A stretch of 64,000 nt of DNA from Flagellimonas zhangzhouensis (GTDB taxonomy: Bacteria; Bacteroidota; Bacteroidia; Flavobacteriales; Flavobacteriaceae): assembly GCF_900102925.1 (NCBI RefSeq), contig NZ_FNKI01000001.1, forward strand, positions 124,001 to 188,000. Direction: 5' to 3'. The position numbers and the translations under genes were made by a program. The notes under the pieces are model-generated. The model searched no databases. It was not told the origin of the DNA and worked only from the letters and a program-made list of their open reading frames with translations. Shown in pieces: positions 9,687 through 19,286 of this stretch; within the stretch, counting starts at the first letter, position 1, and every line of letters starts with the position of its first letter.

Positions 9687-10139
9687 ATGCTAAAATCATT
9701 AGAACCCAAAGTACTTGAAATTGTTCAGGAGGAATCCAAATCTGTGGACACCCGTTTGGGCGAAATCTGTGAACTTTTACGCAGCAATGTGGATCATTAT
9801 GATTGGGTCGGTTTCTATTTTAAAAATGGGGATAAAGAAGAGTTGAAACTTGGACCCTACGCAGGTGCTCCCACCGACCACACCATTATCCCATTTGGAA
9901 AAGGGATTTGTGGACAGGTTGCCGTGAGCAACCAAAACTTTGTGGTACCCGATGTGGCCGCCCAAGACAATTATATTGCTTGCAGTATTACCGTAAAAGC
10001 AGAGATTGTGGTTCCCTTATTTGTGAATGGTGAAAATGTGGGTCAAATTGATATTGATTCCAATACTCCAGACCCATTTACGGCCGAAGATGAGCGCTTT
10101 TTGGAATTCATCAATGCCGAGGTGGCCAAATTTCTGTAA
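9687..10139 (+). CDS. GAF-domain protein, free methionine-(R)-sulfoxide reductase type
   Basis: A 150-aa single GAF domain protein of the fRMsr (MsrC/YebR) family, which reduces free Met-(R)-sulfoxide in the cytosol. The hallmarks YDWVGFYF, LGPYAG, PFGKGICGQ, NYIACS, EIVVPLF and GQIDIDS are in the expected order. Of the three cysteines studied in the E. coli enzyme (84, 94, 118), the second and third correspond to Cys75 and Cys99 here; the first is replaced within GAPTDH. A disulfide relay between Cys75 and Cys99 would still be possible. It is monocistronic, followed by purH 93 bases on with its own -7 element. Confidence 0.85.
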   Translation: MLKSLEPKVLEIVQEESKSVDTRLGEICELLRSNVDHYDWVGFYFKNGDKEELKLGPYAGAPTDHTIIPFGKGICGQVAVSNQNFVVPDVAAQDNYIACSITVKAEIVVPLFVNGENVGQIDIDSNTPDPFTAEDERFLEFINAEVAKFL

Positions 10140-10191
10140 AACTTAACGAATTTTGTTGATAAACCGTTCTGCTTTTTAGATTCAAAAAAAG

Positions 10192-10199
10192 TACTTTTG
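10192..10199 (+). promoter_or_regulatory. Probable -7 element of purH
   Basis: TACTTTTG matches TAnnTTTG and lies 33 bases before the purH start. No clear TTG is found at the correct spacing upstream (best is a TTC at 10167-10169), so this is a partial match. Confidence 0.45.
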
Positions 10200-10232
10200 T
10201 GCGCTTAATAAATTGATTCTAAGACAGAGAAG

Positions 10233-11762
10233 ATGACTGCTAAAAAAGCCTCCGCCGCATTAATTTCCGTATTTCATAAAGATGGTTTGGAACCCATCGT
10301 AAAAAAATTGGACGAACTTGGAGTAACACTTTATTCCACAGGGGGAACCGAAAAATTTATCCGTGATTTGGGTATCGATGTGGTACCTGTTGAGGATGTG
10401 ACCAGCTACCCATCCATTTTGGGCGGTCGTGTGAAGACTTTGCACCCCAAAGTTTTTGGAGGTATTTTGAACAGACAGGACAATGAAAGTGATGTGGCCC
10501 AAATGGCGGAATTTGAAATTCCACAGTTGGACATTGTGATCGTAGATCTTTATCCTTTTGAAAAAACCGTTGCCAGTGGCGCATCGGAACAAGATATTAT
10601 CGAGAAAATTGATATCGGTGGTATTTCCTTGATCAGGGCTGCTGCCAAAAACTTCAAGGATGTTCTTTGTGTGTCTTCCATGGAGGATTACGAAGACTTT
10701 TTAAATGTGATCACCGAAGGAAATGGCACAACTTCTTTAGAAGACCGCAAACGTTTTGCTACTAAAGCGTTCAATGTTTCTTCTCATTACGATTCAGCCA
10801 TCTTCAATTACTTCAACCAAGAAAAAGAAGAGACCGTACTAAAAATCAGTGAGACCAAAGGTCAAGTGTTGCGCTACGGAGAAAACCCGCACCAAAAAGG
10901 ATATTTCTTTGGAGATTTTGATGCCATGTTCTCAAAACTTCACGGAAAAGAGCTATCCTACAATAACCTTTTGGATGTGGATGCTGCCGTAAACTTGATG
11001 GGGGAATTCAAAAACGATGACCCAACCTTTGCCATCCTAAAACATAACAACGCTTGTGGATTGGCCACACGTAGCACTATCAAACAAGCATATGTAGATG
11101 CATTGGCAGGTGACCCTGTTTCTGCATTTGGCGGTATTTTGATTTCCAATGTTGAAATCGACAAACCAACGGCTGAAGAAATCCACAATTTGTTCTGCGA
11201 AGTGGTTATTGCCCCGAGCTATTCCGATGAGGCTTTGGAAATCTTGAAGGGCAAGAAAAATAGAATTATTTTGATTCAGAACGAGATTGAATTGCCAGAA
11301 ACTTTGGTAAGAACTTGTTTGAACGGTGTATTGGTTCAGGACAAAGATTCCAAAACCGATGCCAAAGAAGATTTGACTCCTGTAACAGAAAAACAAGCTA
11401 CTCCAGAAGAAATCGAGGATTTGATTTTTGCCTCCAAATTGTGCAAGCATACTAAAAGTAACACCATTGTTTTGGCCAAAAACAAACAATTGTGTGCCAG
11501 TGGAACAGGACAAACTTCACGAGTTGATGCTTTGAACCAAGCTATACACAAAGCAAAATCATTCGAATTTGATTTGGACGGTGCCGTTATGGCCAGTGAT
11601 GCATTCTTCCCGTTCCCTGATTGTGTGGAGATTGCAGACAAGGCAGGCATCAAAAGTGTGATTCAACCTGGAGGGTCGATCAAAGACCAATTGAGCATCG
11701 ATTATTGCAACGAAAATGGAATGGCAATGGTGATGACAGGCACTCGACATTTTAAACATTAA
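10233..11762 (+). CDS. purH: Bifunctional AICAR formyltransferase / IMP cyclohydrolase
   Basis: Catalyses the last two steps of de novo IMP synthesis in the cytosol. At 509 aa it has the usual length. The N-terminal IMP cyclohydrolase (MGS-like) domain shows ALISVFHKDGLEPIV, LYSTGGTEKFI, SYPSILGGRVKTLHPKVFGG and the DLYPFEKTV strand. The C-terminal AICAR transformylase domain shows LRYGENPHQKG, KHNNACGLATR with the catalytic Lys-His pair, DPVSAFGGI, and a C-terminal DAFFPFPDCVE and QPGGSIKD. All catalytic regions look intact. It precedes mreB by 55 bases, an arrangement often seen in Flavobacteriaceae. Confidence 0.97.
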   Translation: MTAKKASAALISVFHKDGLEPIVKKLDELGVTLYSTGGTEKFIRDLGIDVVPVEDVTSYPSILGGRVKTLHPKVFGGILNRQDNESDVAQMAEFEIPQLDIVIVDLYPFEKTVASGASEQDIIEKIDIGGISLIRAAAKNFKDVLCVSSMEDYEDFLNVITEGNGTTSLEDRKRFATKAFNVSSHYDSAIFNYFNQEKEETVLKISETKGQVLRYGENPHQKGYFFGDFDAMFSKLHGKELSYNNLLDVDAAVNLMGEFKNDDPTFAILKHNNACGLATRSTIKQAYVDALAGDPVSAFGGILISNVEIDKPTAEEIHNLFCEVVIAPSYSDEALEILKGKKNRIILIQNEIELPETLVRTCLNGVLVQDKDSKTDAKEDLTPVTEKQATPEEIEDLIFASKLCKHTKSNTIVLAKNKQLCASGTGQTSRVDALNQAIHKAKSFEFDLDGAVMASDAFFPFPDCVEIADKAGIKSVIQPGGSIKDQLSIDYCNENGMAMVMTGTRHFKH

Positions 11763-11817
11763 TTTTAGTACTTTAGCCTTTAAATTTTACCGTTAATCCG
11801 AAATAGACGCTTTTTTT

Positions 11818-12846
11818 ATGGGATTTTTTGATTTCATGACCGAGGAAATTGCAATTGACCTTGGTACTGCAAATACCCTGATCATCCACTTGGATAAAGT
11901 GGTTGTTGACAGTCCTTCCATTGTGGCAAGAGACCGTGTTTCAGGAAAAATTATCGCGGTGGGCCGCGAAGCCAATATGATGCAGGGGAAAACCCATGAA
12001 AACATCAAAACCATACGTCCATTGAAAGATGGGGTAATCGCCGACTTTGATGCCTCGGAAAAGATGATCAATATGTTCATCAAAAACATTCCAGCTTTAA
12101 AGAAAAAGTGGTTTCCACCTGCACTTCGAATGGTAATTTGTATTCCTTCTGGGATTACAGAAGTGGAAATGCGTGCGGTTCGCGAATCTGCGGAACGTGT
12201 TAACGGTAAAGAGGTATACTTGATTCATGAGCCCATGGCTGCTGCCATCGGTATTGGTCTTGATATTATGCAGCCTAAAGGGAATATGATCGTGGATATA
12301 GGTGGGGGAACCACAGAAATTGCCGTAATCGCTTTGGGTGGAATTGTGTGTGATAAATCGGTTAAAATTGCGGGTGATGTTTTCACTAACGACATCATTT
12401 ATTACATGCGGACCCAGCACAACCTGTATGTAGGTGAAACTACCGCAGAAGCTATCAAGATTGAAATAGGTTCCGCTACCGAGGATTTAAAATCCCCACC
12501 AGACGATAAATCCATTCAAGGACGTGATTTGTTGACTGGAAAACCAAAGCAGGTTCAGGTTTCTTACCGAGAAATTGCCAAAGCATTGGACAAAAGTATT
12601 TTGAGGGTTGAGGATGCCGTAATGGAAACCTTGTCGCAAACGCCACCTGAATTGGCTGCGGATATTTACAATACAGGTATTTACTTGGCTGGAGGTGGCT
12701 CCATGCTCAGAGGTTTGGACCGTAGACTTTCACAAAAAACTGATTTACCAGTTTATATTGCTGAGGACCCATTGAGAGCTGTTGTTCGCGGAACTGGTAT
12801 TGCCCTTAAAAATTTAGAGCGCTATAAAAGTATTTTAATAAAATAG
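11818..12846 (+). CDS. mreB: Rod-shape-determining actin homologue MreB
   Basis: A 342-aa cytoplasmic actin-like ATPase that guides the cell-wall elongation complex. It has phosphate loop 1 IDLGTANTLI, KTIRPLKDGVIADF, the HEPMAAAIGIG region, phosphate loop 2 VDIGGGTTEIAV and the adenosine motif LAGGGSMLRGL. The N-terminal MGFFDFMTEE is the amphipathic-like, membrane-touching end common in Bacteroidota MreB. It is the first gene of the mreBCD-mrdA-rodA operon. The start at 11818 is the only ATG in place before the conserved strand. Confidence 0.97.
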   Translation: MGFFDFMTEEIAIDLGTANTLIIHLDKVVVDSPSIVARDRVSGKIIAVGREANMMQGKTHENIKTIRPLKDGVIADFDASEKMINMFIKNIPALKKKWFPPALRMVICIPSGITEVEMRAVRESAERVNGKEVYLIHEPMAAAIGIGLDIMQPKGNMIVDIGGGTTEIAVIALGGIVCDKSVKIAGDVFTNDIIYYMRTQHNLYVGETTAEAIKIEIGSATEDLKSPPDDKSIQGRDLLTGKPKQVQVSYREIAKALDKSILRVEDAVMETLSQTPPELAADIYNTGIYLAGGGSMLRGLDRRLSQKTDLPVYIAEDPLRAVVRGTGIALKNLERYKSILIK

Positions 12847-12909
12847 GCCTGTAATTTACGCAGTTCTATTACCTTGAAGGTGTTCAAACTTTCTTAACGA
12901 TACGATTGC

Positions 12910-13725
12910 ATGCAACGCATCATCAACTTTATCTTACGGTACAGAAATGCATTCCTTTATGGGTTTCTGGCACTTATTGCTTTGGTGATGACAGTTCGGT
13001 CGCATTCTTATCATCAATCCCGTTTTTTTAATTCGTCTCGTTGGTTAGCTGGCAATGTGTACGGCACTGGTGCTGATATATCTTCCTACTTCGGTTTACG
13101 GGAGGAAAATAGAAGATTGGTTGAGGAGAATGAAGAATTGCGAAGGTTACTTTTTAATGCACCTGATGATAGCATTCAACCGCTGGACTCTACTTTATCT
13201 GTTTATCAAGTTTTGAGTGCCAAGCTCATTAAAAACAGTTATTCTTCCCCTCGAAATTATCTCACTATTAATAAGGGAAAAAATGATGGGGTAAAACAGG
13301 ATATGGGCGTTATTACCACCAAAGGCATCTTGGGAATAGTTGAAAATGTCTCCAATAATTTTGCTACGGTTCAAAGCATATTGAACACAAAATCGAACAT
13401 CAACGCAAAAATTAAGGGTACCAACTATTTTGGTTCTTTTATTTGGGATGCCAAGGATTACACCACTGCACAATTAATCGATATTCCGAGATTGGTTCCC
13501 GTTGTAGTTGGTGACACCATTGTTACTGGGGGAATGTCCAGTATTTTTCCAGAAAATATTCCAGTGGGAGTCATCAAAAAATACGATTTGAATGCCTCAC
13601 AAAGTTTTTACAATATAGAAGTCGAGCTTTTTAACGATATGGCTAACATCAAAAATGTTTACCTCATTGAAAATAAGGACAAACCCGAAATTCAAGCTTT
13701 AGAATCGAGCACCCTAAATGAATAG
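12910..13725 (+). CDS. mreC: Rod-shape-determining protein MreC
   Basis: A 271-aa bitopic protein: one membrane helix (about residues 13-27), a coiled coil (FGLREENRRLVEENEELRRLL, residues about 62-82, given here as the span), and a periplasmic beta-rich domain with YLTINKGKNDGVKQDMGV and GDTIVTGGMSSIFPENIPVG, both diagnostic of MreC. It links MreB to PBP2 in the elongasome. It overlaps mreD by 8 bases, indicating translational coupling. Confidence 0.93.
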   Translation: MQRIINFILRYRNAFLYGFLALIALVMTVRSHSYHQSRFFNSSRWLAGNVYGTGADISSYFGLREENRRLVEENEELRRLLFNAPDDSIQPLDSTLSVYQVLSAKLIKNSYSSPRNYLTINKGKNDGVKQDMGVITTKGILGIVENVSNNFATVQSILNTKSNINAKIKGTNYFGSFIWDAKDYTTAQLIDIPRLVPVVVGDTIVTGGMSSIFPENIPVGVIKKYDLNASQSFYNIEVELFNDMANIKNVYLIENKDKPEIQALESSTLNE

Positions 13726-14224
13726 CACTGTTTTTATAAACATATTAAGGTTTGTTTTGTTGGCCCTGACTCAGGTCTTGGTGTTCAACAACCTCAATTT
13801 TATGGGGTTCATCAACCCGATGGTCTATGTCATTTTCTTTTACTGGTATCCTATAAAAGGAAACAGGGCACTTTTTATGTTTACCGCTTTTTTGTTGGGC
13901 TTGTTCATCGATATTTATTCTGATACTTTAGCATTGAATGCTTTGGCATCGATTACTGTGGCCTATGCTCGGCCCGCTTTAATGCGTTTGTGTTTTGGAA
14001 TCAACTACGAATTCCAGAATTTCAATTTTAAGCATACTACAACAGTACAACGCATCACTTTTTTGGCTTTTATCGTGCTATTGCATCACCTGATATTCTT
14101 TTTCTTCGAAATTTTAAGTTTGTCCCACTTCCTTTTAATTTTGAAAAAAGTTTTTGCCACAGGAATCGTAACTTTAATACTTTGTGTATTATTCAGTTCA
14201 CTTTTTAGTCCAAAAAGCGAATAA
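13718..14224 (+). CDS. mreD: Rod-shape-determining membrane protein MreD
   Basis: A 168-aa polytopic protein with about five to six membrane segments and the family's weak sequence signature (FVLLALTQVLVFNNL, FLLGLFIDIYSDTLALNALA). Identification rests mainly on position between mreC and mrdA and on topology; MreD proteins are poorly conserved. Its start lies within the end of mreC. Confidence 0.9.
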   Translation: MNSTVFINILRFVLLALTQVLVFNNLNFMGFINPMVYVIFFYWYPIKGNRALFMFTAFLLGLFIDIYSDTLALNALASITVAYARPALMRLCFGINYEFQNFNFKHTTTVQRITFLAFIVLLHHLIFFFFEILSLSHFLLILKKVFATGIVTLILCVLFSSLFSPKSE

Positions 14225-14276
14225 AAACGTAGTTTTTATCGTTGGGTATAATGTAGGTCTAGATTTCAATTAAATA

Positions 14277-16145
14277 ATGAAGAAATTATTGCTGTCATCC
14301 GTGGTTGTTCTCATAGGATTTACCTTTATAGGTAGACTCTCCTATTTGCAATTATTTCGGTTTTCCGCAGATCAGATTTTGGACGACCCTGCCATTAAAA
14401 AGGTGTATGATTATCCTGAAAGAGGTTACGTTTACGATCGTAATGGCCAACTTTTGGTGGGAAATCAGGCTGCTTATGATGTTATGGTGATTCCGAGAGA
14501 GGTAAAACCATTGGATACCTTGGAATTTTGCCAGCTTTTGGGAATAGGTAAAAAGACCTTTCTAACCAAAATGGAAAAGGCCAGAACCTACTCACCACGC
14601 CTACCCTCAGTTTTGGTTCCGCAGCTTTCCAAAGAAGATTATGCTACCCTACAGGAAAAAATGCGCCATTTTACTGGGTTTTATATCCAGAAAAGATCTT
14701 TGAGATATTACAACACCCATAGTGCTGCTAATGTTTTGGGATACATTAGTGAGGTAAACGAATGGGACTTACAGAACAACCCCTACTATGTTGCGGGTGA
14801 ATTGAAAGGGCGTACTGGAATTGAAAAACAATATGAAGATTTACTCCGAGGAAGAAAAGGGGTTAAACATATTCAAAAAGACCGTTTCAATAGAGATATT
14901 GGCCCATACAAAAATGGAAAATTAGATACGCTTCCGCAGCAAGGAAAAGAAATCCACATCACCTTGGACAAAGACCTCCAAGAGTATGGTGAAAAATTGA
15001 TGCACGGAAAAAGAGGGGGAATTGTTGCCATTGAACCCAAATCGGGTGAAATCTTGGCGATGATTTCGGGACCCACCTACGACCCTGCCCTTTTGGTGGG
15101 AAGGGAACGTTCCAAAAATTACAGCAAATTACATTACGATACCATATCCAAACCCACTTGGGACCGTTCAATTTTAGCCCAACCCTCACCAGGTTCTCCT
15201 TTTAAAACCTTAAACGCATTAGTTGGTCTACAAGAAGGCGTAATAGATGAGAACACCCAGTTTAGATGCTACCACGGATTTTATGTTGGTAACACTTTAA
15301 GAGGATGTCACTGTGGTGGCGGAATAAGAGATTTGAATTCGGGTATTTATCAATCTTGCAATGCCTATTTTGCAGGTGTTTTCCGTAAGATTTACAACAA
15401 ATACGAAACTACGGATGAAGGTATGGATGTGTGGGAAAAGCACATCAAAAGTTTTGGATTGGGCAATTATTTAGGCTCAGACATTCCAACGGGAGCACCA
15501 GGACGAATTCCAGACGTCGCATATTATGATAAATGGTACGGCAATGGACGTTGGGCTTCATCCACCATTATTTCCAACTCCATTGGTCAAGGAGAGATTG
15601 CCGCAACGCCACTACAGTTAGCGAATATGACGGCTGCTATCGCTAACCGCGGTTATTTTTATACTCCTCACATTATAAAAAGTGTGGGTGACAATGGAGC
15701 TATCGATCCGAGTTATACCGAACCAAGATACACCACCATCGATCGCAAACATTTTGAACCCGTAATCGAAGGTATGGCCAATGTTTACGAATATGGAACC
15801 GCTCGTTGGGTAAAAATACCTGGAGTAAATATTGCTGGAAAAACAGGTACGGTAGAGAATTACATTCGAGTGGATGGGGAACGCATGCAGTTGACCGACC
15901 ACTCTGTTTTTGTGGCTTTCGCTCCTATCGAAAATCCACAAATAGCCTTGGCAGTTTATATTGAAAACGGCTATTTTGGCTCCCGCTATGCTGGACATAT
16001 TGCATCATTACTTATCGAAAAATACATCAAAGGGGAAATTACCCGTACCGACTTGGAAAAACGCATGTTGGAAAAAACTTTGGAACACGAATATGCCAAA
16101 CCTTACAGTGGCGAACCTTTCAAAATAAACGAGCGTGAGTGGTAA
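14277..16145 (+). CDS. mrdA: Penicillin-binding protein 2, elongasome transpeptidase
   Basis: A 622-aa class B PBP that cross-links peptidoglycan during elongation. A single N-terminal membrane anchor (LLLSSVVVLIGFTFIGRL) is followed by the non-penicillin-binding dimerisation domain (YPERGYVYDRNGQLLV, GRTGIEKQYEDLLRG). The transpeptidase domain shows AQPSPGSPFKT, which replaces the more usual STFKP-type SxxK motif as SPFK, an SCN-type motif (QSCNAYF), and KTGT (AGKTGTVEN). The C-terminal tail is basic. The last codons overlap the rodA start by 11 bases, fitting the obligate PBP2-RodA partnership. Confidence 0.95.
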   Translation: MKKLLLSSVVVLIGFTFIGRLSYLQLFRFSADQILDDPAIKKVYDYPERGYVYDRNGQLLVGNQAAYDVMVIPREVKPLDTLEFCQLLGIGKKTFLTKMEKARTYSPRLPSVLVPQLSKEDYATLQEKMRHFTGFYIQKRSLRYYNTHSAANVLGYISEVNEWDLQNNPYYVAGELKGRTGIEKQYEDLLRGRKGVKHIQKDRFNRDIGPYKNGKLDTLPQQGKEIHITLDKDLQEYGEKLMHGKRGGIVAIEPKSGEILAMISGPTYDPALLVGRERSKNYSKLHYDTISKPTWDRSILAQPSPGSPFKTLNALVGLQEGVIDENTQFRCYHGFYVGNTLRGCHCGGGIRDLNSGIYQSCNAYFAGVFRKIYNKYETTDEGMDVWEKHIKSFGLGNYLGSDIPTGAPGRIPDVAYYDKWYGNGRWASSTIISNSIGQGEIAATPLQLANMTAAIANRGYFYTPHIIKSVGDNGAIDPSYTEPRYTTIDRKHFEPVIEGMANVYEYGTARWVKIPGVNIAGKTGTVENYIRVDGERMQLTDHSVFVAFAPIENPQIALAVYIENGYFGSRYAGHIASLLIEKYIKGEITRTDLEKRMLEKTLEHEYAKPYSGEPFKINEREW

Positions 16146-17418
16146 GGGACCTTTTGGTAGATTGGATTGGATTTCGGTTATACTTTACGCCCTTTTGGTT
16201 TTTATTGGGTGGCTTAATATTTATTCTACCTCAGTAGGTGAAACCGAAACCTCTATTTTTGATTTCTCGACATTGTACGGCAAGCAACTCTTTTTTATTG
16301 GGCTAGCCCTTGCAGGAATAATCTTTGTGCTTTTTGTGGAATCCAATTTCTTTGAGCGCTTTGCCTCTATTTTTTATGTTGTAGCTATCGTTTTACTTCT
16401 CGGCCTTTTTGTTTTCGGAAAAACCATCGCAGGGGCAACATCATGGTACGACCTTGGATTTTTTAATCTGCAGCCTTCGGAATTGGCAAAAGTGGCCACA
16501 TCTTTAGCATTGGCTAAGTTCTTAAGTGATATACAGACGGATATTAGAACACGTAAACATCAAATGTATGCACTGATCATAATTTTGCTGCCTGCTATAT
16601 TGATTTTACCACAACCCGACCCTGGAAGTTCATTGATTTATTTTTCTTTGTTTTTTGTCCTCTTTCGTGAGGGATTCCCTCTGTATTATTTAGGTATTCT
16701 CATTTTTGCAGTGGTACTGTTTGCCACAACATTAATGTTTGGAACTGTGTGGGTGGCCATCGGATTGATCATTATCACCTTACTCATATATACCTTTAAA
16801 AAAGCTTCCGTTAAAATCCCCATTTTACCTGTAGTTGGGGCTGTAGTTGTGGCCATACTTTTTTCGCTTTCGGTAAATTTTGTTTTTGAAAAAGTTTTCG
16901 AGCAACGCCACAGGGACCGTTTTGCCCTTTGGTTGAGTTTGGAAAAGGATGAAGATAAATTAGACGAAATCCGCAAAACCATTGGTTATAACACCTACCA
17001 ATCAGAAAAAGCCATTGAATCTGGAGGATTTACTGGAAAAGGATTTTTGGAAGGCACACGAACCAAAGGAGATTTTGTTCCTGAACAGCATACAGATTAC
17101 ATTTTCAGCTCTGTGGGTGAAGAATGGGGATTTTTAGGCTCCGCAGCGGTTATCCTATTATTCTCATTTTTCTTTTTACGATTGATTTATATCGCAGAAC
17201 GACAAAAAAGCGATTTTAGTCGCATGTACGGATATGGTGTGATTTCCATTTTAGTGTTCCATTATTTCATCAACATTGGAATGGTGATCGGTTTATTGCC
17301 CACCATTGGGGTTCCATTACCTTTTTTTAGTTATGGAGGTTCTGGACTTATTTTCTTTACGATGTTGCTTTTCGTATTCTTAAAGTTGGATTCGAACCGA
17401 TTAAAGGACGGTATCTAA
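16135..17418 (+). CDS. rodA: SEDS peptidoglycan polymerase RodA
   Basis: A 427-aa multispanning glycosyltransferase that polymerises lipid II with PBP2. About ten membrane segments; SEDS marks include YDLGFFNLQPSELAKVA, LPQPDPGSSLIY, a large periplasmic loop ending in PEQHTDYIFSSVGEEWGFLG (with the functional Asp), and GVPLPFFSYGGSGLIF. The start is GTG at 16135 within the end of mrdA. The stop overlaps that of the opposite nuclease gene by four bases, leaving no room for a terminator between the two. Confidence 0.95.
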   Translation: MSGKGPFGRLDWISVILYALLVFIGWLNIYSTSVGETETSIFDFSTLYGKQLFFIGLALAGIIFVLFVESNFFERFASIFYVVAIVLLLGLFVFGKTIAGATSWYDLGFFNLQPSELAKVATSLALAKFLSDIQTDIRTRKHQMYALIIILLPAILILPQPDPGSSLIYFSLFFVLFREGFPLYYLGILIFAVVLFATTLMFGTVWVAIGLIIITLLIYTFKKASVKIPILPVVGAVVVAILFSLSVNFVFEKVFEQRHRDRFALWLSLEKDEDKLDEIRKTIGYNTYQSEKAIESGGFTGKGFLEGTRTKGDFVPEQHTDYIFSSVGEEWGFLGSAAVILLFSFFFLRLIYIAERQKSDFSRMYGYGVISILVFHYFINIGMVIGLLPTIGVPLPFFSYGGSGLIFFTMLLFVFLKLDSNRLKDGI

Positions 17419-18212
17419 AACTTAAATCCTGAAATTTTCTTTTTAGATTCAACCTCGTCTTGCCATGTTTTGGGTTGCTTTTGAAAGAAATCTATTCCTG
17501 TTTTTTCTTCCAATTCATCAATCGAAACCACAAATTGGGATAAGGGTTTTTCACTATCCTTGGCTGGAATCAAAAATGCAATTGCTTCTTTTCTATCATC
17601 TTTATCCTTCAAAACAATTTTATAAAAAGCATTCGGTACATCCACGTCCTCATCACCAATTTCTTTTAACCCATCTTCAAGCACTCCTCCTGTAATCACG
17701 ATTAAATCACCATAGGTTTTACACCAGTACCGAACTTGTTGCTCCAATCTGTTCCAAATTCCTGCATTAAAATTGGCATCCTGTGGACTTATGTTGCTGG
17801 TATAAAATGTCTCGTTGTAGGCATACTCAGAAAAACGCCTATCTCCTGCTGGTACCAGATGACCTCGGTCGTATCCTGAACCTCTATAATTTCTCCAATC
17901 CGCAGACTTCGATTTCACTTTTGGGTCTTCAATAAAATAAGGGCGTTTGCGATCTTCGTAGGTTAAATGTTCCTTTTTGAGTTGATATGCGACCCATTCA
18001 GCCTGCTCATGAGGTTCACTGTACGAAAGCGTAAAATATTCATGATTGACCACTTCACCCGCAATAGAACTTGGCAAAAAATCATATTCGACCAGCTCCG
18101 TTTCCTTAGAAATTGGATTGGAATAGGTTGCAGGAGTATAGAAATTTTCGAATAGCCAAAACCCAACAATACATATAAACATGAGCAGTGCGTAAAGGGT
18201 TTTGTTTTTCAT
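17415..18212 (-). CDS. DNA/RNA non-specific endonuclease, membrane-anchored or secreted
   Basis: A 265-aa protein with an N-terminal hydrophobic segment (about residues 7-26, signal or anchor) and a beta-beta-alpha-metal nuclease domain. The DRGH motif (YDRGHLVPAGDRRFSE) provides the catalytic His, and NFNAGIWNRLE provides the magnesium-binding Asn, as in NUC1/Serratia nuclease. It probably digests extracellular nucleic acid for nutrition. It converges on rodA. The exact location outside the inner membrane is inferred from the N-terminal segment. Confidence 0.9.
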   Translation of the reverse strand: MKNKTLYALLMFICIVGFWLFENFYTPATYSNPISKETELVEYDFLPSSIAGEVVNHEYFTLSYSEPHEQAEWVAYQLKKEHLTYEDRKRPYFIEDPKVKSKSADWRNYRGSGYDRGHLVPAGDRRFSEYAYNETFYTSNISPQDANFNAGIWNRLEQQVRYWCKTYGDLIVITGGVLEDGLKEIGDEDVDVPNAFYKIVLKDKDDRKEAIAFLIPAKDSEKPLSQFVVSIDELEEKTGIDFFQKQPKTWQDEVESKKKISGFKF

Positions 18213-18329
18213 CTGATGTCATTGTTTGATTAGGTGGTTCAATTTTACAAATAAATACTTCCTAGAAAAATAAAACTCCCTGAGATTATATGTTTATCTT
18301 GAGACAACAGAACTAAAGTCCGTTTTTTA

Positions 18330-19223
18330 ATGATCATAAAACCTGTACTTCCCTTAAAATATGTCTTCAAAGAAATCAGTGTTTCGTTATTGGTGGTTTT
18401 GTCCATTGTGCTGATTACAGACATTCCTGTCATCTTTTTTTCACGGCATTACACTGAAATTCCTGTGACGATTCCAACCACTCTAGGTATCGCAATTTCC
18501 ATTTTGGTTTCCTTTAAAGTAAACCAATCTTACGACCGTTGGTGGGAAGCACGAAAAATTTGGGGCGCCATCGTGAACGATTCTCGCACCTTGGTATTGC
18601 AGTTAAAAATGTACACCGAATCGGATAACCCAATGATAAAAACCATGGCATATCGGCAAATTGCATGGTGCTATTCGTTAGGACAATCTTTGAGAGGGCA
18701 AAATCCATACGAAAATTTAGATGGTTTAATTTCTGAATCAGAGCTTGAACTCTTACAATCGCAAAAAAATGTTCCTTTGGGCATATTGGATTTTCAGGCC
18801 GATTCCATAAAAACCCTATTTGATGAGGGAAAGCTTGATAATTTTTCAAGGTTACAGTTTGAAGAAACCTTAGAACGATTAACAGCCTCAATGGGAAGGT
18901 GTGAACGCATCAAAAATACAGTCTTTCCAACCACCTACCGTAAAGGATTGCATTTGGCCATTTATTTATTTGTAATCTTTCTTTCACTTACAGAACCTTT
19001 AAATCTTAACATAGTCATTGAGGTACTTGTTCTGCTGATTTTATCCATGGTGTTTCTATTTCTGGAAAAGGCTGCATTTAGATTACAAGATCCATTTGAA
19101 AACCTTCCAACGGATACTCCAGTGACATCAATAGCAAGAACCATTGATATAAATATTAGACAACTATTGGGCGAAACTGAACTTCCTAAACCCATTGAGC
19201 CCATTGATTTTTATATTATGTAG
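18330..19223 (+). CDS. Bestrophin-family anion channel protein
   Basis: A 297-aa membrane protein of the bestrophin/UPF0187 family. Four membrane segments are predicted in two pairs (residues about 17-35, 43-62, 210-226 and 230-250), with the family signatures SILVSFKVNQSYDRWWEARK-like region early in the protein and QDPFENLPTDTP near residue 252. Bacterial members form pentameric ion channels; the ion and role here are unknown. It is a single gene ended by a bidirectional hairpin terminator. Confidence 0.88.
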   Translation: MIIKPVLPLKYVFKEISVSLLVVLSIVLITDIPVIFFSRHYTEIPVTIPTTLGIAISILVSFKVNQSYDRWWEARKIWGAIVNDSRTLVLQLKMYTESDNPMIKTMAYRQIAWCYSLGQSLRGQNPYENLDGLISESELELLQSQKNVPLGILDFQADSIKTLFDEGKLDNFSRLQFEETLERLTASMGRCERIKNTVFPTTYRKGLHLAIYLFVIFLSLTEPLNLNIVIEVLVLLILSMVFLFLEKAAFRLQDPFENLPTDTPVTSIARTIDINIRQLLGETELPKPIEPIDFYIM

Positions 19224-19240
19224 TAACAAAACAGCATAAA

Positions 19241-19272
19241 AAAAGCCGACTCAATGAGTCGGCTTTTCTTTT
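19241..19272. terminator. Bidirectional intrinsic terminator between bestrophin and prc genes
   Basis: The inverted repeat AAAAGCCGACTC / GAGTCGGCTTTT with a three-base loop is flanked by A- and T-runs, so it can stop both the plus-strand bestrophin transcript and the minus-strand protease transcript. Confidence 0.85.
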
Positions 19273-19286
19273 TTACTATATCTTGA

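Noticed and set aside
14222..14240. AAAAAC/GTTTTT hairpin between mreD and mrdA as terminator
   Set aside because: Stem is A/T only apart from one pair, and the genes on both sides belong to one operon.
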